Shown here piece by piece: positions 9,501 to 18,484 of a stretch of 64,000 nucleotides of DNA. The notes under the pieces are model-generated. The model made no database searches and had not been told where the DNA came from. It saw only the letters and a program-made list of their open reading frames with translations. Location: assembly GCA_964023275.1 (NCBI GenBank), contig OZ029927.1, positions 12,069,226 to 12,133,225 on the forward strand, given 5' to 3'. Each line of letters begins with the position of its first letter. Position 1 is the stretch's first letter. Origin of the DNA: Norana najaformis. Lineage: Eukaryota > Annelida > Clitellata > Crassiclitellata > Hormogastridae. The translations under genes were made by a program, and so were the position numbers.

Positions 9501-10884
9501 TATTGTGTTGACCAGTGTCCTTTCTTCTTGTACCAAGTGCAACCCCTCTTCATTGGGTTTACTATCGTTCCAACTGATATTGGCCAGCCTTCTCCATATC
9601 CACATTTCAAATGCCTCGAGTTTCTCAATTTCTGCCTTTCCAGCAGTTCATGTCTCAGAACCATACAGTGTTACACTCCACATGAGACATTTTACCATTC
9701 TTTTCTTTAGATCCATATTCAGTCTTCCTTTCAGAAGTTCTCCTCTCTTCCAGCATGCTTCTTTTCCCATAGCTGTTCTTCTCAATCTCAGTACTGCATC
9801 TGCAGTCATCTCATAGCAAACTTTCCAGATAACAGAACTGGTGGACTTGTTCGATTTCCGTACCATCGACTACAGTATTCACTCGTTTTCCTTCGCATTT
9901 ACTCAATCTAATCACCTTTATTTTCTTTCTATTAATCTTCATACCATATTCTTCCGATTTTTTGTTCAATGCATCCATTATTCTTTGTAGTTCAGCGTTG
10001 ATATCTGTAACCATGGCCTGATCATCTGCAAATCTTATGGCATTGATCAGATTCCCCCCAGCCTTGACTCCGTCATCCATATTCTCTAAGAAACATTAAC
10101 CTTCTCAAAGCGCCCGATACTGAAAAGTAATTTGATCACAATTAGTGATGACTAGTGGTTCAGCCTTTTTGATTTAGATTGTTGTGTATTTTCATGGTGA
10201 CTCTGACGTCATTGTTACGTGAGAACTATTGATGGGATTACATATTTCAGTAATTTAGTAATACCACCTTGTTGGGTAACAAGAGTGATACATCCGCTAA
10301 TAGCCTTGATGAGCTTTATTTACAATATATCTTGTCTGAATGTACAGAAAATTGTATCACAATGTGTTAGGTTGATAATTATTATAATTCAACAGAGTTA
10401 CACATAGAATTAACGCCATGAGAAACAATTGTTATCTTATCCTGTAGCTTACATACAATGGAATGAAGCTCACGCCTACGGTTCGCAGTCAAATGGCTAA
10501 TATTTATTCTAAAAAGTGCTTTTTAAATCATACTGACGCAGCACACAATCAGCATAAGTTTTAAAAGTATTGGCGTTGACCTTTGCTGTTTCATACGTGT
10601 CATTTACATTGTTTTGCCGTTAACGATCGTTATTTTGTGTCTATGTACATTCTGCGCATAATACATTTGGCTGTGCTTTCGCAAACTAAAGCGTGATGAC
10701 CACTTTAAAGACTGTATTATGTTTTCTGTGCTGGCAGCCACCACCAGCCGGCATAACTCGGCCCTCTAATGCGAACGGACTAGACACGACAACACACGAG
10801 TATGAAGCAGACAGCAACTATGAACAAATATCGAATCCGACAGTCGACAGTAGCAATTACACACCGCTCCATGTTCTTCCTTAA
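507..10884 (+). CDS. Receptor gene 1: Ig-Ig-Ig-FN3-FN3-TM-ITAM-like type I membrane protein (spliced)
   Basis: Model: join of 507-558, 1418-1699, 2843-3187, 5420-5719, 7690-8298, 8789-8964 and 10738-10884. The phases chain perfectly (1,1,1,1,1,0) and give a 636-residue product ending in TAA. Order: signal peptide (1-17), V-like Ig (about 18-111), cysteine-containing Ig (about 112-226), cysteine-poor Ig (about 227-326), two FN3-like domains (about 327-529), transmembrane helix (about 545-575) and a 48-residue final tail exon. The tail holds YEQI and YTPL nine residues apart with acidic residues before the first tyrosine, an ITAM-like pair. Likely a cell-surface recognition receptor signalling through SH2 proteins; this is inferred from architecture. 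Introns carry LINE and SINE debris, including an antisense non-LTR fragment in the last intron. A candidate AATAAA lies 240 bp after the stop. Family unnamed; paralogs are genes 2-4. Confidence 0.8.
1418..1699 (+). CDS. Gene 1 exon 2: V-like Ig domain lacking canonical cysteines
   Basis: Acceptor ttag|TT and donor G|gtaagt, phase 1-1, 94 residues. The B-strand core reads SCVFQW, with Trp where V/I-set domains have Cys. The F strand reads DAGNYFLSIS, with Leu where Cys follows the D-x-G-x-Y motif. One Cys remains in the B strand but has no partner. The last strand ends ALLFVYG. Close relatives at 22343, 26466 and 45169 share all these traits. Confidence 0.85.
1898..2575 (+). repeat. Gene 1 intron segment shared with 22825-23486 (and partly 1-213)
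   Basis: Non-coding intron 2 sequence nearly identical to the region downstream of the duplicated V exon at 22343-22624. Here it runs on past the point (about 2560) where the second copy meets the assembly gap. It includes a (TA)n run at 2270-2293 that is shorter in the second copy. Confidence 0.8.
2843..3187 (+). CDS. Gene 1 exon 3: Ig domain with cysteines
   Basis: Acceptor ttcag|GT, donor A|gtgagt, phase 1-1, 115 residues. The B-strand Cys is in IELNCT, the C strand has the aromatic YYHWY, followed by the family signature NISSGP and GYSIKNDGRSLVIASA (E strand). The F-strand region reads DDACCCQEEG, where the Tyr of D-x-x-Y-x-C is replaced by Cys, giving three adjacent cysteines. Gene 2 keeps the normal GIYCQ at this point. 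Confidence 0.85.
3378..4312. repeat. Inverted-repeat element, arms about 3378-3470 and 4211-4312
   Basis: The + strand arm beginning ccggtgagacgcatgggcgg is matched, in reverse complement, by the arm ending at about 4295, with roughly 80-85% identity over about 90 bp. The arms flank about 740 bp of AT-rich sequence with no ORF of note. This suggests a non-autonomous foldback or terminal-inverted-repeat transposon in intron 3 of gene 1. No transposase or clear target duplication is visible. Confidence 0.55.
4338..4790 (-). mobile_element. CR1-like LINE 3' fragment (ATTACG tail family)
   Basis: Read on the minus strand this ends in a short ATTACG repeat preceded by the 3' UTR word shared with 26330-26440 and 51540-51640 (gcgcctgtgaataagctggt). 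Upstream it carries degraded codons for the C-terminal end of a CR1/L2-type reverse transcriptase. It is 5'-truncated and sits in intron 3 of gene 1. Confidence 0.7.
5420..5719 (+). CDS. Gene 1 exon 4: cysteine-poor Ig-like domain
   Basis: Acceptor ttttag|GT, donor CCTCCAG|gtaggt, phase 1-1, about 100 residues. It has the C-strand NWSF and an F strand YGNYSVTLTNSIGS, in which the usual Cys after Tyr is Val, then the G strand TFPVLPPG. This copy has unpaired cysteines in the A/B region (FCPANRKCY, VSCSF). The paralogous exons at 29029, 48782 and 56095 have the same frame and the same missing pair. Several N-x-S/T sequons are present. Confidence 0.85.
6195..6925. repeat. Putative TIR element with 21-bp perfect inverted ends
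   Basis: Positions 6213-6233 and 6887-6907 are exact reverse complements (tactgtagaccaaaacttca plus one base). Weaker complementarity extends about 15-20 bp on both sides. The enclosed roughly 650 bp is AT-rich without a transposase-like ORF and contains a SINE-like segment. A non-autonomous DNA transposon is the simplest reading. Confidence 0.5.
6530..6660 (-). mobile_element. SINE fragment (body only)
   Basis: Shares aagcatcaatcgatg and gtgagtgaaggaattgctcg with 53310-53400 and, in the opposite sense, with 46080-46150. These copies lie in different introns and intergenic regions, so this is a dispersed family. The tRNA-like head is not clear here. Confidence 0.5.
7250..7610 (+). mobile_element. 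CR1-like LINE 3' fragment (TTAGATTA tail family)
   Basis: Broken translation on + (GSSLGKSLPVSLQPGSSVIS, SVRSDLMSPLF) resembles the W-N-S-L-P terminal motif region of CR1/L2 reverse transcriptases. It ends in ggcgctatttattagattag. It lies in the intron just before the FN3 exon of gene 1. Confidence 0.6.
7690..8298 (+). CDS. Gene 1 exon 5: two FN3-like domains in one exon
   Basis: Acceptor tttccag|GT, donor T|gtgagt, 609 bp, phase 1-1. It opens with the FN3 start PPDVPSNFSV; the B-strand Trp is in SLQWRCMW and the F-strand signature is QPETKYEASIWSTNALGSS. A second, more diverged FN3-like unit follows (LFLNVTCC, then GTEYVFDFTVYDTDGY). Gene 3 has the same exon at exactly the same length (609 bp) and gene 4 a 636-bp version. 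Gene 2 lacks it. Confidence 0.85.
8393..8720 (-). mobile_element. CR1-like LINE 3' fragment (TTAGATTA tail family)
   Basis: Minus-strand translation includes SFNSLTHHSLDFSFSD, the same terminal segment as the 14215-14640 copy (ISFNSLTHRRMASGFSD). The 3' end is near 8395 in gene 1 intron 5. Confidence 0.6.
8789..8964 (+). CDS. Gene 1 exon 6: transmembrane helix
   Basis: Starts in phase 1 after acacag and ends in phase 0 at GAG|gtaggc. A short Pro/Asp-rich linker precedes a roughly 27-residue hydrophobic helix (LLIAVIVLAILLGFAI, LGLIGGLIAFLV) followed by the stop-transfer CKRSQK. The juxtamembrane Cys and the core AFLVCK are identical in gene 2. No charged residue is in the helix, so no classical adaptor-pairing site. 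Confidence 0.85.
9250..10083 (-). mobile_element. 5'-truncated non-LTR retrotransposon (reverse transcriptase C-terminal half)
   Basis: Minus-strand pieces carry the RT core box F-A-D-D (NAIRFADDQAMV), then MKINRKKIKV, then RMVKCLMWSVTLYGSET, WIWRRLANISW and the downstream RTGLDAY stretch. These are successive parts of the palm/thumb and C-terminal region of an RTE/L1-like polymerase. Frameshifts break it, so it is dead. It sits antisense inside the last intron of gene 1. Confidence 0.8.
10738..10884 (+). CDS. Gene 1 exon 7: cytoplasmic tail with ITAM-like motif
   Basis: Acceptor ctggcag|CCA, phase 0, stop TAA. Acidic EYEADSN precedes YEQI; YTPL follows after nine residues; the tail ends HVLP. 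Genes 2 and 4 have the same two-tyrosine arrangement in their last exon. This fits the YxxL/I-x(6-12)-YxxL/I immunoreceptor pattern, though phosphorylation is not shown by sequence. Confidence 0.85.
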   Translation, partial: PPPAGITRPSNANGLDTTTHEYEADSNYEQISNPTVDSSNYTPLHVLP

Positions 10885-11123
10885 GCGGGATGAGGTTAGT
10901 TACTGAAATGTTGTTTACAGTCTCTATGGACATCATGCTAGTAGACATTCTTTATTTTGCCCTACAATTCAACGATGGTCTTGCGTGGTCATATCGGAAT
11001 TTTTTCTAGAAGTGGCGTCATGTAAATGTGCAGTTGCGACAACGATCCTAAACTTTTGGCTTTTCAAGCTAAGTACTGTATTACGTGCTGTACAGAGGAC
11101 CATTTCAAATGGGTCAAAAAGGA

Positions 11124-11129
11124 AATAAA
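11124..11129 (+). promoter_or_regulatory. Candidate polyadenylation signal of gene 1 (AATAAA)
   Basis: First clear AATAAA downstream of the gene 1 stop codon, 240 bp away. Position is plausible for a short 3' UTR. Confidence 0.4.
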
Positions 11130-12440
11130 TGCTAGTCATTGTTAACAATAGGCTACTGACTTAGGCTAATGCATGTTATATTACGTTAATGTGTGACAGA
11201 ACATTGCAAAAATGTTTCACCTTTAACATCATGACATTATGACTCATGATCAGCCTAATTCCTTTAGTACCTGTAGGACCTTCTATTTCTAAAAAGCACT
11301 GTAACAGTTGTTGTCTTTGGCTTCTAGCGCCAAGGCACATATGACAAACCGGACTAATATTATATAGTCCAAGGCTTGAGGCGCACCTAAACACATAAAG
11401 GAAACTTGTCGCAGCGCCTTTGTGAGGTTGTTAGCATCTTTGTTAAATTTAGAATGCTCTATTTAAATATTCATACATGCAACGGTTCATATACCATTTT
11501 TACAGACATCGAGATGTTTGCAGAGCATACTATTCTGTCTATTAACTTAATCGCTTTTATTAGTCAAGGTTTTTGTGGACGAACAATAGCCTGGCACATA
11601 AACCTAACTTTATGCGTTTTTGATTATTAATACATAAAAATTCATTATAATAGACCTCTCGCCTTTCGAAGGTATGTGTTATCGATTATAACTGTATTCA
11701 CACCTGGAATTTAATTACATCAGTTAACGTTTGCGTTGACTGTAGGCCTATGTATGAATTATATAACCGTTTATATAACGCCTTTCTGGAACCTCACAGA
11801 CGCGCTGAAACATGACCAACTAACAGTTCTTAAAAGGTGAAATTTAATATGAGTTGAAAATGTTTCTTGACCATAAGATGATGTCACACTAACAAGAGGC
11901 CTTCGGCTACTCAGATGTTTAGGCCTATTTAACTGATAGCCCTGTATTATGATAACGTAGCATTCACTGATGTAATTTGCTTTAGTTTCTGGTGGCTTCC
12001 GAGTTTCTAATGTAGTGTCACAATTCCTGCAGAGTTGAGCTAAATGTTCGGTGTCGTGTTTATGTTACAATCAGGGAAGTCGTTACTGAAAAAAGTCGAC
12101 ATTACAAGTTGAAAGAAGACTAAGAAGTCTACCAAGAACAAGGTGGCGAGGGGCCATTTTAAAAGACTTTTCTTATGCGTGTTTTTCATTCTATATTTGT
12201 CGGTGATTAAAGATTACTTTTAAAATGGAAAATATCCAGAAAGATTGAATAAATCAGCTTCATTGTACAATGGTTATTCTGAAACAAAAAATTTGCTTGG
12301 CTTTCCAGTTTAAAAGAAACTGATGTAGAAAACTGGCTTTGTTCTATTTAATATTTATCGTATTTTTATTATCGAAGTTTATTTTATTATCTAAATTATC
12401 GTGCATAGATGGCTTTCAGCATCCGGAAAACTAACTGCAT
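11130..12440. other. Intergenic AT-rich DNA after gene 1
   Basis: No supportable gene. It contains one copy (about 11755-11880) of a short dispersed repeat, tttatataacgcctttctgg with a later ggagttgaaaatgtttcttg-like end, also found at 56505-56630 and in part at 37790-37860. Confidence 0.4.
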
Positions 12441-12479
12441 TTCACCAGCCAACTGACTAACCGCGCCATAGATTCGCAT

Positions 12480-13135
12480 CTCGGTGCGATTTTGCGCGCG
12501 TTTGACATTTTTTATGAAGTATATTGGACATCATTTGAGGCCTAAACGACTGATAATTGATGAGGAGAAAGTGAAAGCCGTAATACAAATACCAAGACCG
12601 AAGAATACACGAAATGCTCAATGTTTAATGAGAATGCCGAGTCAGATGCAAACACATTCAAGGGCTTATTACCATCAGTCAATCATTGCGAGACCTAATG
12701 AAGGAGGATTCCTGTTGGCATTGGGACACCCCTCATGAGACGGCTTTCTTGCAACTAAAACAGAAGCTTACTGAAGCCCCAGTAATCAGGTTGATGCATC
12801 AGCGACTGGTCTTGGGCCTGTTTGCTGCAGGTGCACCGACCAGTGGCGTACGCAATACGACCATTGAATGAAAACGAAAGAAATTACGCACATATTGAGA
12901 AAGGAGTGCTCGCGATTGTGTTTGGATGCATCATTCAATGAATATGTCTACGGTCGACCGGTTACTGTAGAAACTGATCACAAACCCATTCCGATTTTAT
13001 TCAATAAGCCATCGTTTGCAATGCCTCCAAGAATCCAAAGGATGCTGTCTATAGTATTGAGATAAACTTTAGCGGTGTACAAGCCTGGAAGAGAATTTCA
13101 CATTCCAGATGGCTAAGTTCAGCGCCGCTTGATTT
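12480..13135 (+). mobile_element. Decayed Gypsy/Metaviridae-type LTR retrotransposon: RT end and RNase H
   Basis: Three consecutive out-of-frame pieces read KYIGHHLRPKRLIIDEEKVK (RT box 6-7 region with the K-Y-L-G-H motif changed to K-Y-I-G-H), then W-H-W-D plus AFLQLKQKLTEAPVIR (RT/RNase H connection), then YVYGRPVTVETDHKP (RNase H core with the conserved T-D-H-K-P) and YKPGREFHIPDG. The order is right for Gypsy pol but frameshifts and stops separate the pieces, and no LTRs are visible. It is a pseudogene remnant. Confidence 0.85.
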
Positions 13136-14214
13136 CACAAAATCTGACGAATCAAAGTTTGAGGTCTTGGTCATACGCTAGATGGCCAATATCGGGAGAA
13201 AAAATGACTAGAATTCAAGAAGAAACTGAAAAATACCCAGTCATGTAGGCTGAGAGTGGTCATTGCACACGGCTGGCCATGGACATGCAAGCGAAGTAGT
13301 TTGTCAGATGAAGTTCAACAATTCTGGAACTTCCAAGAAGAAATAACGATAGTCGACGGTATACATAAGATCGCCATCAACGACACTGGCAGCGAAAATA
13401 TGTCGTTAAACAGCCGATGCTAACCTTGGTACATATGAATGCGTGGATCTGGATCGAGGTAGCTTGTGCTGAATGTAACGCGAATCTGAGAAAGATGGCA
13501 GAAGCATATTCGACATACACACTCACACACATGTATATATACATGCATATATGTATGGATTTGAACCTCTCGAAGAAGCGTTTCGCGAGCCTAAATGGTG
13601 TTAAATATTAATTAGGAACGAAAAGCTCATCCGCAAGCCAGTGAAACCTGGAAACAGTGACATTGAAAGCTCTCGCACACACGTAGAACCAGACGAAAAG
13701 ATTACCCTCACGTACCTATAGGAATTTAGTGGCATTTATTTATCGCGTACGTGTGCATGTAGTGTATATAACTGGCTATTTATATAGCGCCTTTAAATGT
13801 TTTACAAAGGCGCTCATACTCTGAAAATATTGAATTCAGACAGTGTGATATTGAGTTCATATGAGACCCCAGTTAAGTTTATTTCGGCTTTGCATTGCTA
13901 TAAGTTGCGCGTTTGCAAATCATTCTGACAACCATTTTTGTTGGGTCATTCTAGCATTCAGTCAAAAGTTGGATTGAAGTTGAGTTTGTTTGCTGGAAAT
14001 TACGGATAAGCCCGAACGATTTCATAAAAGAATTTTAGCAAGTGAATTGGTTTTGAGTCGTGCAGGCAATTCGTCATCGCTGGTTGACGCTTTCTGCAGC
14101 TATAATTAGCTCGGTTACTGTCCAAAGAGTTGGTACTAGGTCTATACTTCGTTGGTAAGACTTTGCAAAGTAAATAGAGCATGAAAATAAGTTATTTGAA
14201 AATGGCGAACCCTC

Positions 14215-14640
14215 CTATTGCAATATCACATCAATCATCAATCAAAATCACAATGGGCAAATGCGGCCAACGAGAGAGAACACACAATGAAGACAATCAT
14301 TCAACTATTGTTGCCCCTTGTACCAGGACAGTGCTGGATTCCAGAGCGTTCTCTGCTGCTGGTCCACGGCTTTGAAAATTCGTTGCCAAGTTCCATTCGT
14401 TCGGTCAGTTCTGTGATGTCATTCAGGTCTAAGCTAAAGACAATCTCTTTCAACTCGCTTACCCACCGTAGGATGGCTTCTGGTTTCTCTGACCCATCGG
14501 AATTCGATCCGGCTTCTCCAACGGTGTATGATTTTTGACTGCAATTTTGACTTGAAGCGACCAGTTGATGCCTTGACATGATAACGGCTCTATAGAAGTC
14601 ATTAGCTTAGATTAGATTAGATTAGTCGTGATGATTACGA
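14215..14640 (+). mobile_element. CR1-like LINE 3' fragment (TTAGATTA tail family)
   Basis: Plus-strand frame shows ENSLPSSIRSVSSVMSFRS and KLKTISFNSL, the C-terminal end of a CR1/L2-type RT, then a 3' UTR with ggctctatagaagtcattag and a terminal attagattagatt run. Related fragments lie at 7250, 8393, 41790, 60625 and 63745. Confidence 0.75.
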
Positions 14641-15119
14641 CTACTTTGTAGGACTTATAGGACCTACTATAAGAGTTTGCGTTTAATGGACATAGCTGCT
14701 GATGCAACGCTTAAACGAAGGAAGCTATTCAAGTTGTAGGATACAACGTTGCTTCCGACCTTCTATGTTGCCGAACATTCCAGACATTCCATGTGAGAGA
14801 TGTCGGTGCTTTGATAATTCAGGACATGCTGAAGTGTTTTTATGTAGTATTGTTTAGTTGTCTAGGTCAAGAAAGAGGCTTTAGTCACGTTGCTCATTTT
14901 CATGGCCAACGCTTCAACGGCCGTTACAAAAACGTTAACCTTAGTATGGGTTAATATTATTTGCATAATGCATGCAGACAGGCCTTGGCATTCTTCGCTG
15001 AACATTTTGTAAATGGGCACGGGCAATTACTGTACTTTGGCGGACGACTGCCAAGGATTTTCTGAATATGAATAGAGCCTACACCAAAGTTTATACCAAC
15101 GTCCAAGTAGCCATGTAGT

Positions 15120-15700
15120 TACCATTTTCTTTCTTCCTTCCATAGTTATTTTCTTTAATTTGCTGCCTTTCCATAAAGCTTCCTTAGTGCTCGCTTTCTG
15201 CTTCTCTTTACCGATCCTTCCTTTCTTCAGCCCTTTTTCATTTCTTGTTTCCTTTCATTTTAACTTCCTATGCTTCTATCAGCCTTCCTTGCTTGCTTCC
15301 CCTATCTTTATGTTTTTCCTTCTTTTCTTTTTATCCTTTCCTTTTCTCTTTTCATCCAAGCCTGCGTCTTTGCTTTCTTCCTAGTTCCATATCTTCCTTC
15401 TTTCCATTCAATTTTTGCTTGAATAATTCATTTGTTCTATATTCCTTCCTTTCACACTTGTTTCTTGGTTTCCTTCTTCATATATTTCGTTTCCTCCATT
15501 CTCCATATTTCTATTTTGTAATGTTCTATTTTACTTTAATTCTTTCTTTCTTTCTTTATTCCTTCCTTCCTTCTTTCCCTCTTTTTCTTCTTTTTATCTC
15601 TCTTGTTCCTTTATTTGGTTTCTTGCGTCTTTCATTCATTTCATCCCAATTCCTTAGATTCTTGCGTCTTCCTTCTTTCCATTCTTTCGTTGTCTTTGCA
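15120..15700 (+). repeat. Pyrimidine-rich TTCC/CTTT tract (block copy 1)
   Basis: About 580 bp that is overwhelmingly C+T on the + strand, with ttctttctttcttt runs. Open frames through it encode only Phe/Ser/Leu-rich low-complexity peptides and are not genes. Equivalent tracts occur at 40190-40770 and 62205-62955. Confidence 0.85.
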
Positions 15701-16059
15701 GTTTATACCAACTCTAGCTAAAAGGGGATCAATGAATCGTGCTCTCTCTGGTCTTCGTAAAAGTGTGCCGACCGGCCTGTAGTTGTTCAGCACGCCATTT
15801 TACAAGGTTCCTTGTTATGATGCATAGAGCGTGGAGCACGACAAAAGCCCAAGGTGTAGCATGATTTTGTTTGCAACAAATAGGAAGTAAACTGTGTCAA
15901 AAAGACAGGCAGTTCTCTTGAGTGGACAGTCACTCGTATTTCAAGGTTTTACACAACTGGAACGTTAGCCGGTTTTTGCTTTTAAAGCACACATTATTTT
16001 TCGGTAGATGACCGCTTGGTAAGTTCAAGAATCAATACAGAATAGAAAATTTTGATAAA

Positions 16060-18480
16060 TTCCAAGCTTGAATGTTATACTGCTAATGCTATAAGAGCAA
16101 GTTTCAGTCATACCATATATATTACATACATATATATATACACACACAGACAGCTTCGCTGGGTGTACATAGTCACACGATTTTCAGGTTTTCACCTTGT
16201 CACCTTGTGCTGTCAGCTCTTTAAGCTCTAGCGACCGTCATGATCAATCTTCTCCATTTCTTCAGGTTTTACACAACTTAAAAGTTAACTGCTTCTGCTT
16301 CTAATATATATTATTGCTTTAACATATACGAATATATATATATATATGTTCTTAATATAGGTATATTTCTGCTTTTAACATTATTATTCTGCGTTTTATA
16401 TGTGTGTATATATATTAAACAGGTGATAAGCCGTATAGACGCTATTAGCAGTAAAGTAAGGTTAGGTCGACGTCAAGAGCCTTGACAGCTATAAGATGCT
16501 ATTAAGCACTGGAAACTACTAATACTAAGAGTCGTATAGGCCTACGTGGGCAGCCGACTGTGGCACTGTATGCATATGAAATTGATGCTAATTAGACAAT
16601 TGACCTGCTCACTGGTTAGGAAAACATTGGAGCTCTGAAGAATAATATGAGACTTAAATAGATGGCGATAAATAAATAGAAGCTTTTACTTCATACTGTG
16701 TTAAGGTGATATTTTTTTATTTTATGCTGTGTTAAGATGCAAAGTGTTGTAAGTTCTGTATTAAATATCGCTTTAGAACGCCATCTTCTCAGCCAATCAC
16801 AATCGAGATTACAATAATAATAATAATACATGCCGCCGTGTCAGCCAATCGCAGTGGAGATTACAATGCCATCTGTTTGGCACTGCAAAGGTGTAATCTT
16901 TAATATATGCGGCTGCGATTCAACTAAAAAATTTTGCGCATTATTGTTGCGTTTCATAAGTTTTCATAGGTTGAGAGTTTCATAGATCAAAATCAGGATC
17001 CAGACGAGTCCATGTTATGTGTCAATTTTAATCAAAAAAGTTCGAAGGTAAGCAATGATCATAATAACTCATAACAGTTCAGAATCATTGCTAACAGTTG
17101 ATGCAACCCAATTGCAGTCACATGAACGATGCAGCGCCAGATTTCTGTAGGTTTATGCCTATAAAAGAAGAATTACGTTGCCTATTTATATTTGATGATA
17201 TATAAACAGCCATTGTCACCACTTTTATATATTTTAGCGCGTAGAGAGGTTCGTTAACGGCGCTATGTAAATAACCAGATTAACTACATACTTTTGCAAC
17301 TATCCACGGCAGTTAACTGAAACTCTGATATCTGGTAGTGCCATGATCACAGCAAATACTGTCACTGATTTACTTAAATTGATTGAGACTGACCAATCGA
17401 TTGGGTGATTGACTGGCATCACGTAGTCACAAAACAATTTGTGTTTAATATGATATCAAAGTGTAGACTTCAAACAAAATGCAAGCTAGAAAATGCAAGG
17501 AAATGTAAAAATAATAAGTTGTCACTGTTGCCGTTGCATTGTTGTAGCTGCAAATTATTGCTATTGTTATTGTTTCAATGTGAATTGTGAGAGGAATGTG
17601 AGAAGAAGAGTTAAATGAATCTGCCAAAGGAGCATATAGCAGAAGAGTTTAAAGAAATCAAGCAGATAGAGATCAAAGAAGTAAAATGAGTTGCCTCAAG
17701 GAGACATTCAAAGAACTGAATAAAATCAAGCCGAAATAGATCGAAGAAAACATGTGAATCGCAGTTTGAAATGAAGAGAAAATCGATTAAGCAAAACAAT
17801 TCTAGCTAAACTATGCAGATTAAATGAATGCGCACGAGAAACTCTAATACGAGGTATTAAGAGCTTTCAGCTTGAAAATCTTGAATTAATTAGAGAGTGT
17901 AATTGCTGAAATATGATTCAGACTTGCAATTGCTGTGGTGCACTTTGTTGATTGAATTAATGCAACATTTCTGAAAAATACGCCAAATGCAGTCATGATG
18001 GAAATGTTTCACTCGAACATTTATCGGCGACACCTGGTTCATGGATAGAATTATTAACAGCAAATCTCATCTGAAACTAAAAATTATCTAGAACATATAA
18101 GGGAATACAATGTTGCTTATGTTTCCGCTTAGATGGATATCGAAATAAAAGCACCTCTCGAAATAGCACCTTACTGTTTTTGTATTCATGAACAAATTTA
18201 CCATCAGGTCTCTCCACATTACATGACTTTTATGATCCTAAGCAAAGGGGAGCATCAGAGGACGTTCCCATAGGGAACATTTAAAGAACTAGAAAGCAGA
18301 TGGTCTGTGCAGGATAGTCTAGCTGTGTTTTATTTCATATTTTAAACCTGAGACAGCTATATGAGCCATCGGTATGTAAGAAACGCCCCAAAGAAATTAA
18401 AGTGCCTGGGATTGCTAGACCTCGTCAAGTTTCTGGGCGAAAGAAAGTGCTGCGGAAGGCAAGAGCATTAACGTGCTGGA
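16060..18480. other. Intergenic AT-rich DNA with microsatellites
   Basis: No gene can be supported. It holds (TA)n/(CA)n runs near 16115-16150 and 16325-16420, and a local direct repeat (cagccaatcacaatcgagat at 16792 and a near copy at 16840). Confidence 0.4.
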
Positions 18481-18484
18481 TCGC

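Larger units (their letters stand above)
13620..16060 (+). repeat. Intergenic block, copy 1
   Basis: Shares ordered homology with 39220-42000 and 60828-63950: the actggctatttatatagcgc segment, a caacggcc segment, the pyrimidine tract (15120-15700), the gaagtaaa and gatgaccgcttggtaagtt segments. An LINE insertion (14215-14640) interrupts this copy. It follows gene 1 by about 2.7 kb. No coding capacity is evident. Confidence 0.7.

Noticed and set aside
13417-13611. Small ORF after the Gypsy remnant as a retained gene
   Set aside because: No motif; it runs through a short microsatellite (acacatgtatatatacatgc) and has no family support.
15160-15721. Long open frames rich in Phe, Ser and Leu in the pyrimidine tracts (also 40238-40888, 62171-63074)
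   Set aside because: They are produced by C+T-rich low-complexity DNA, have no conserved motif, and change frame between the three block copies.
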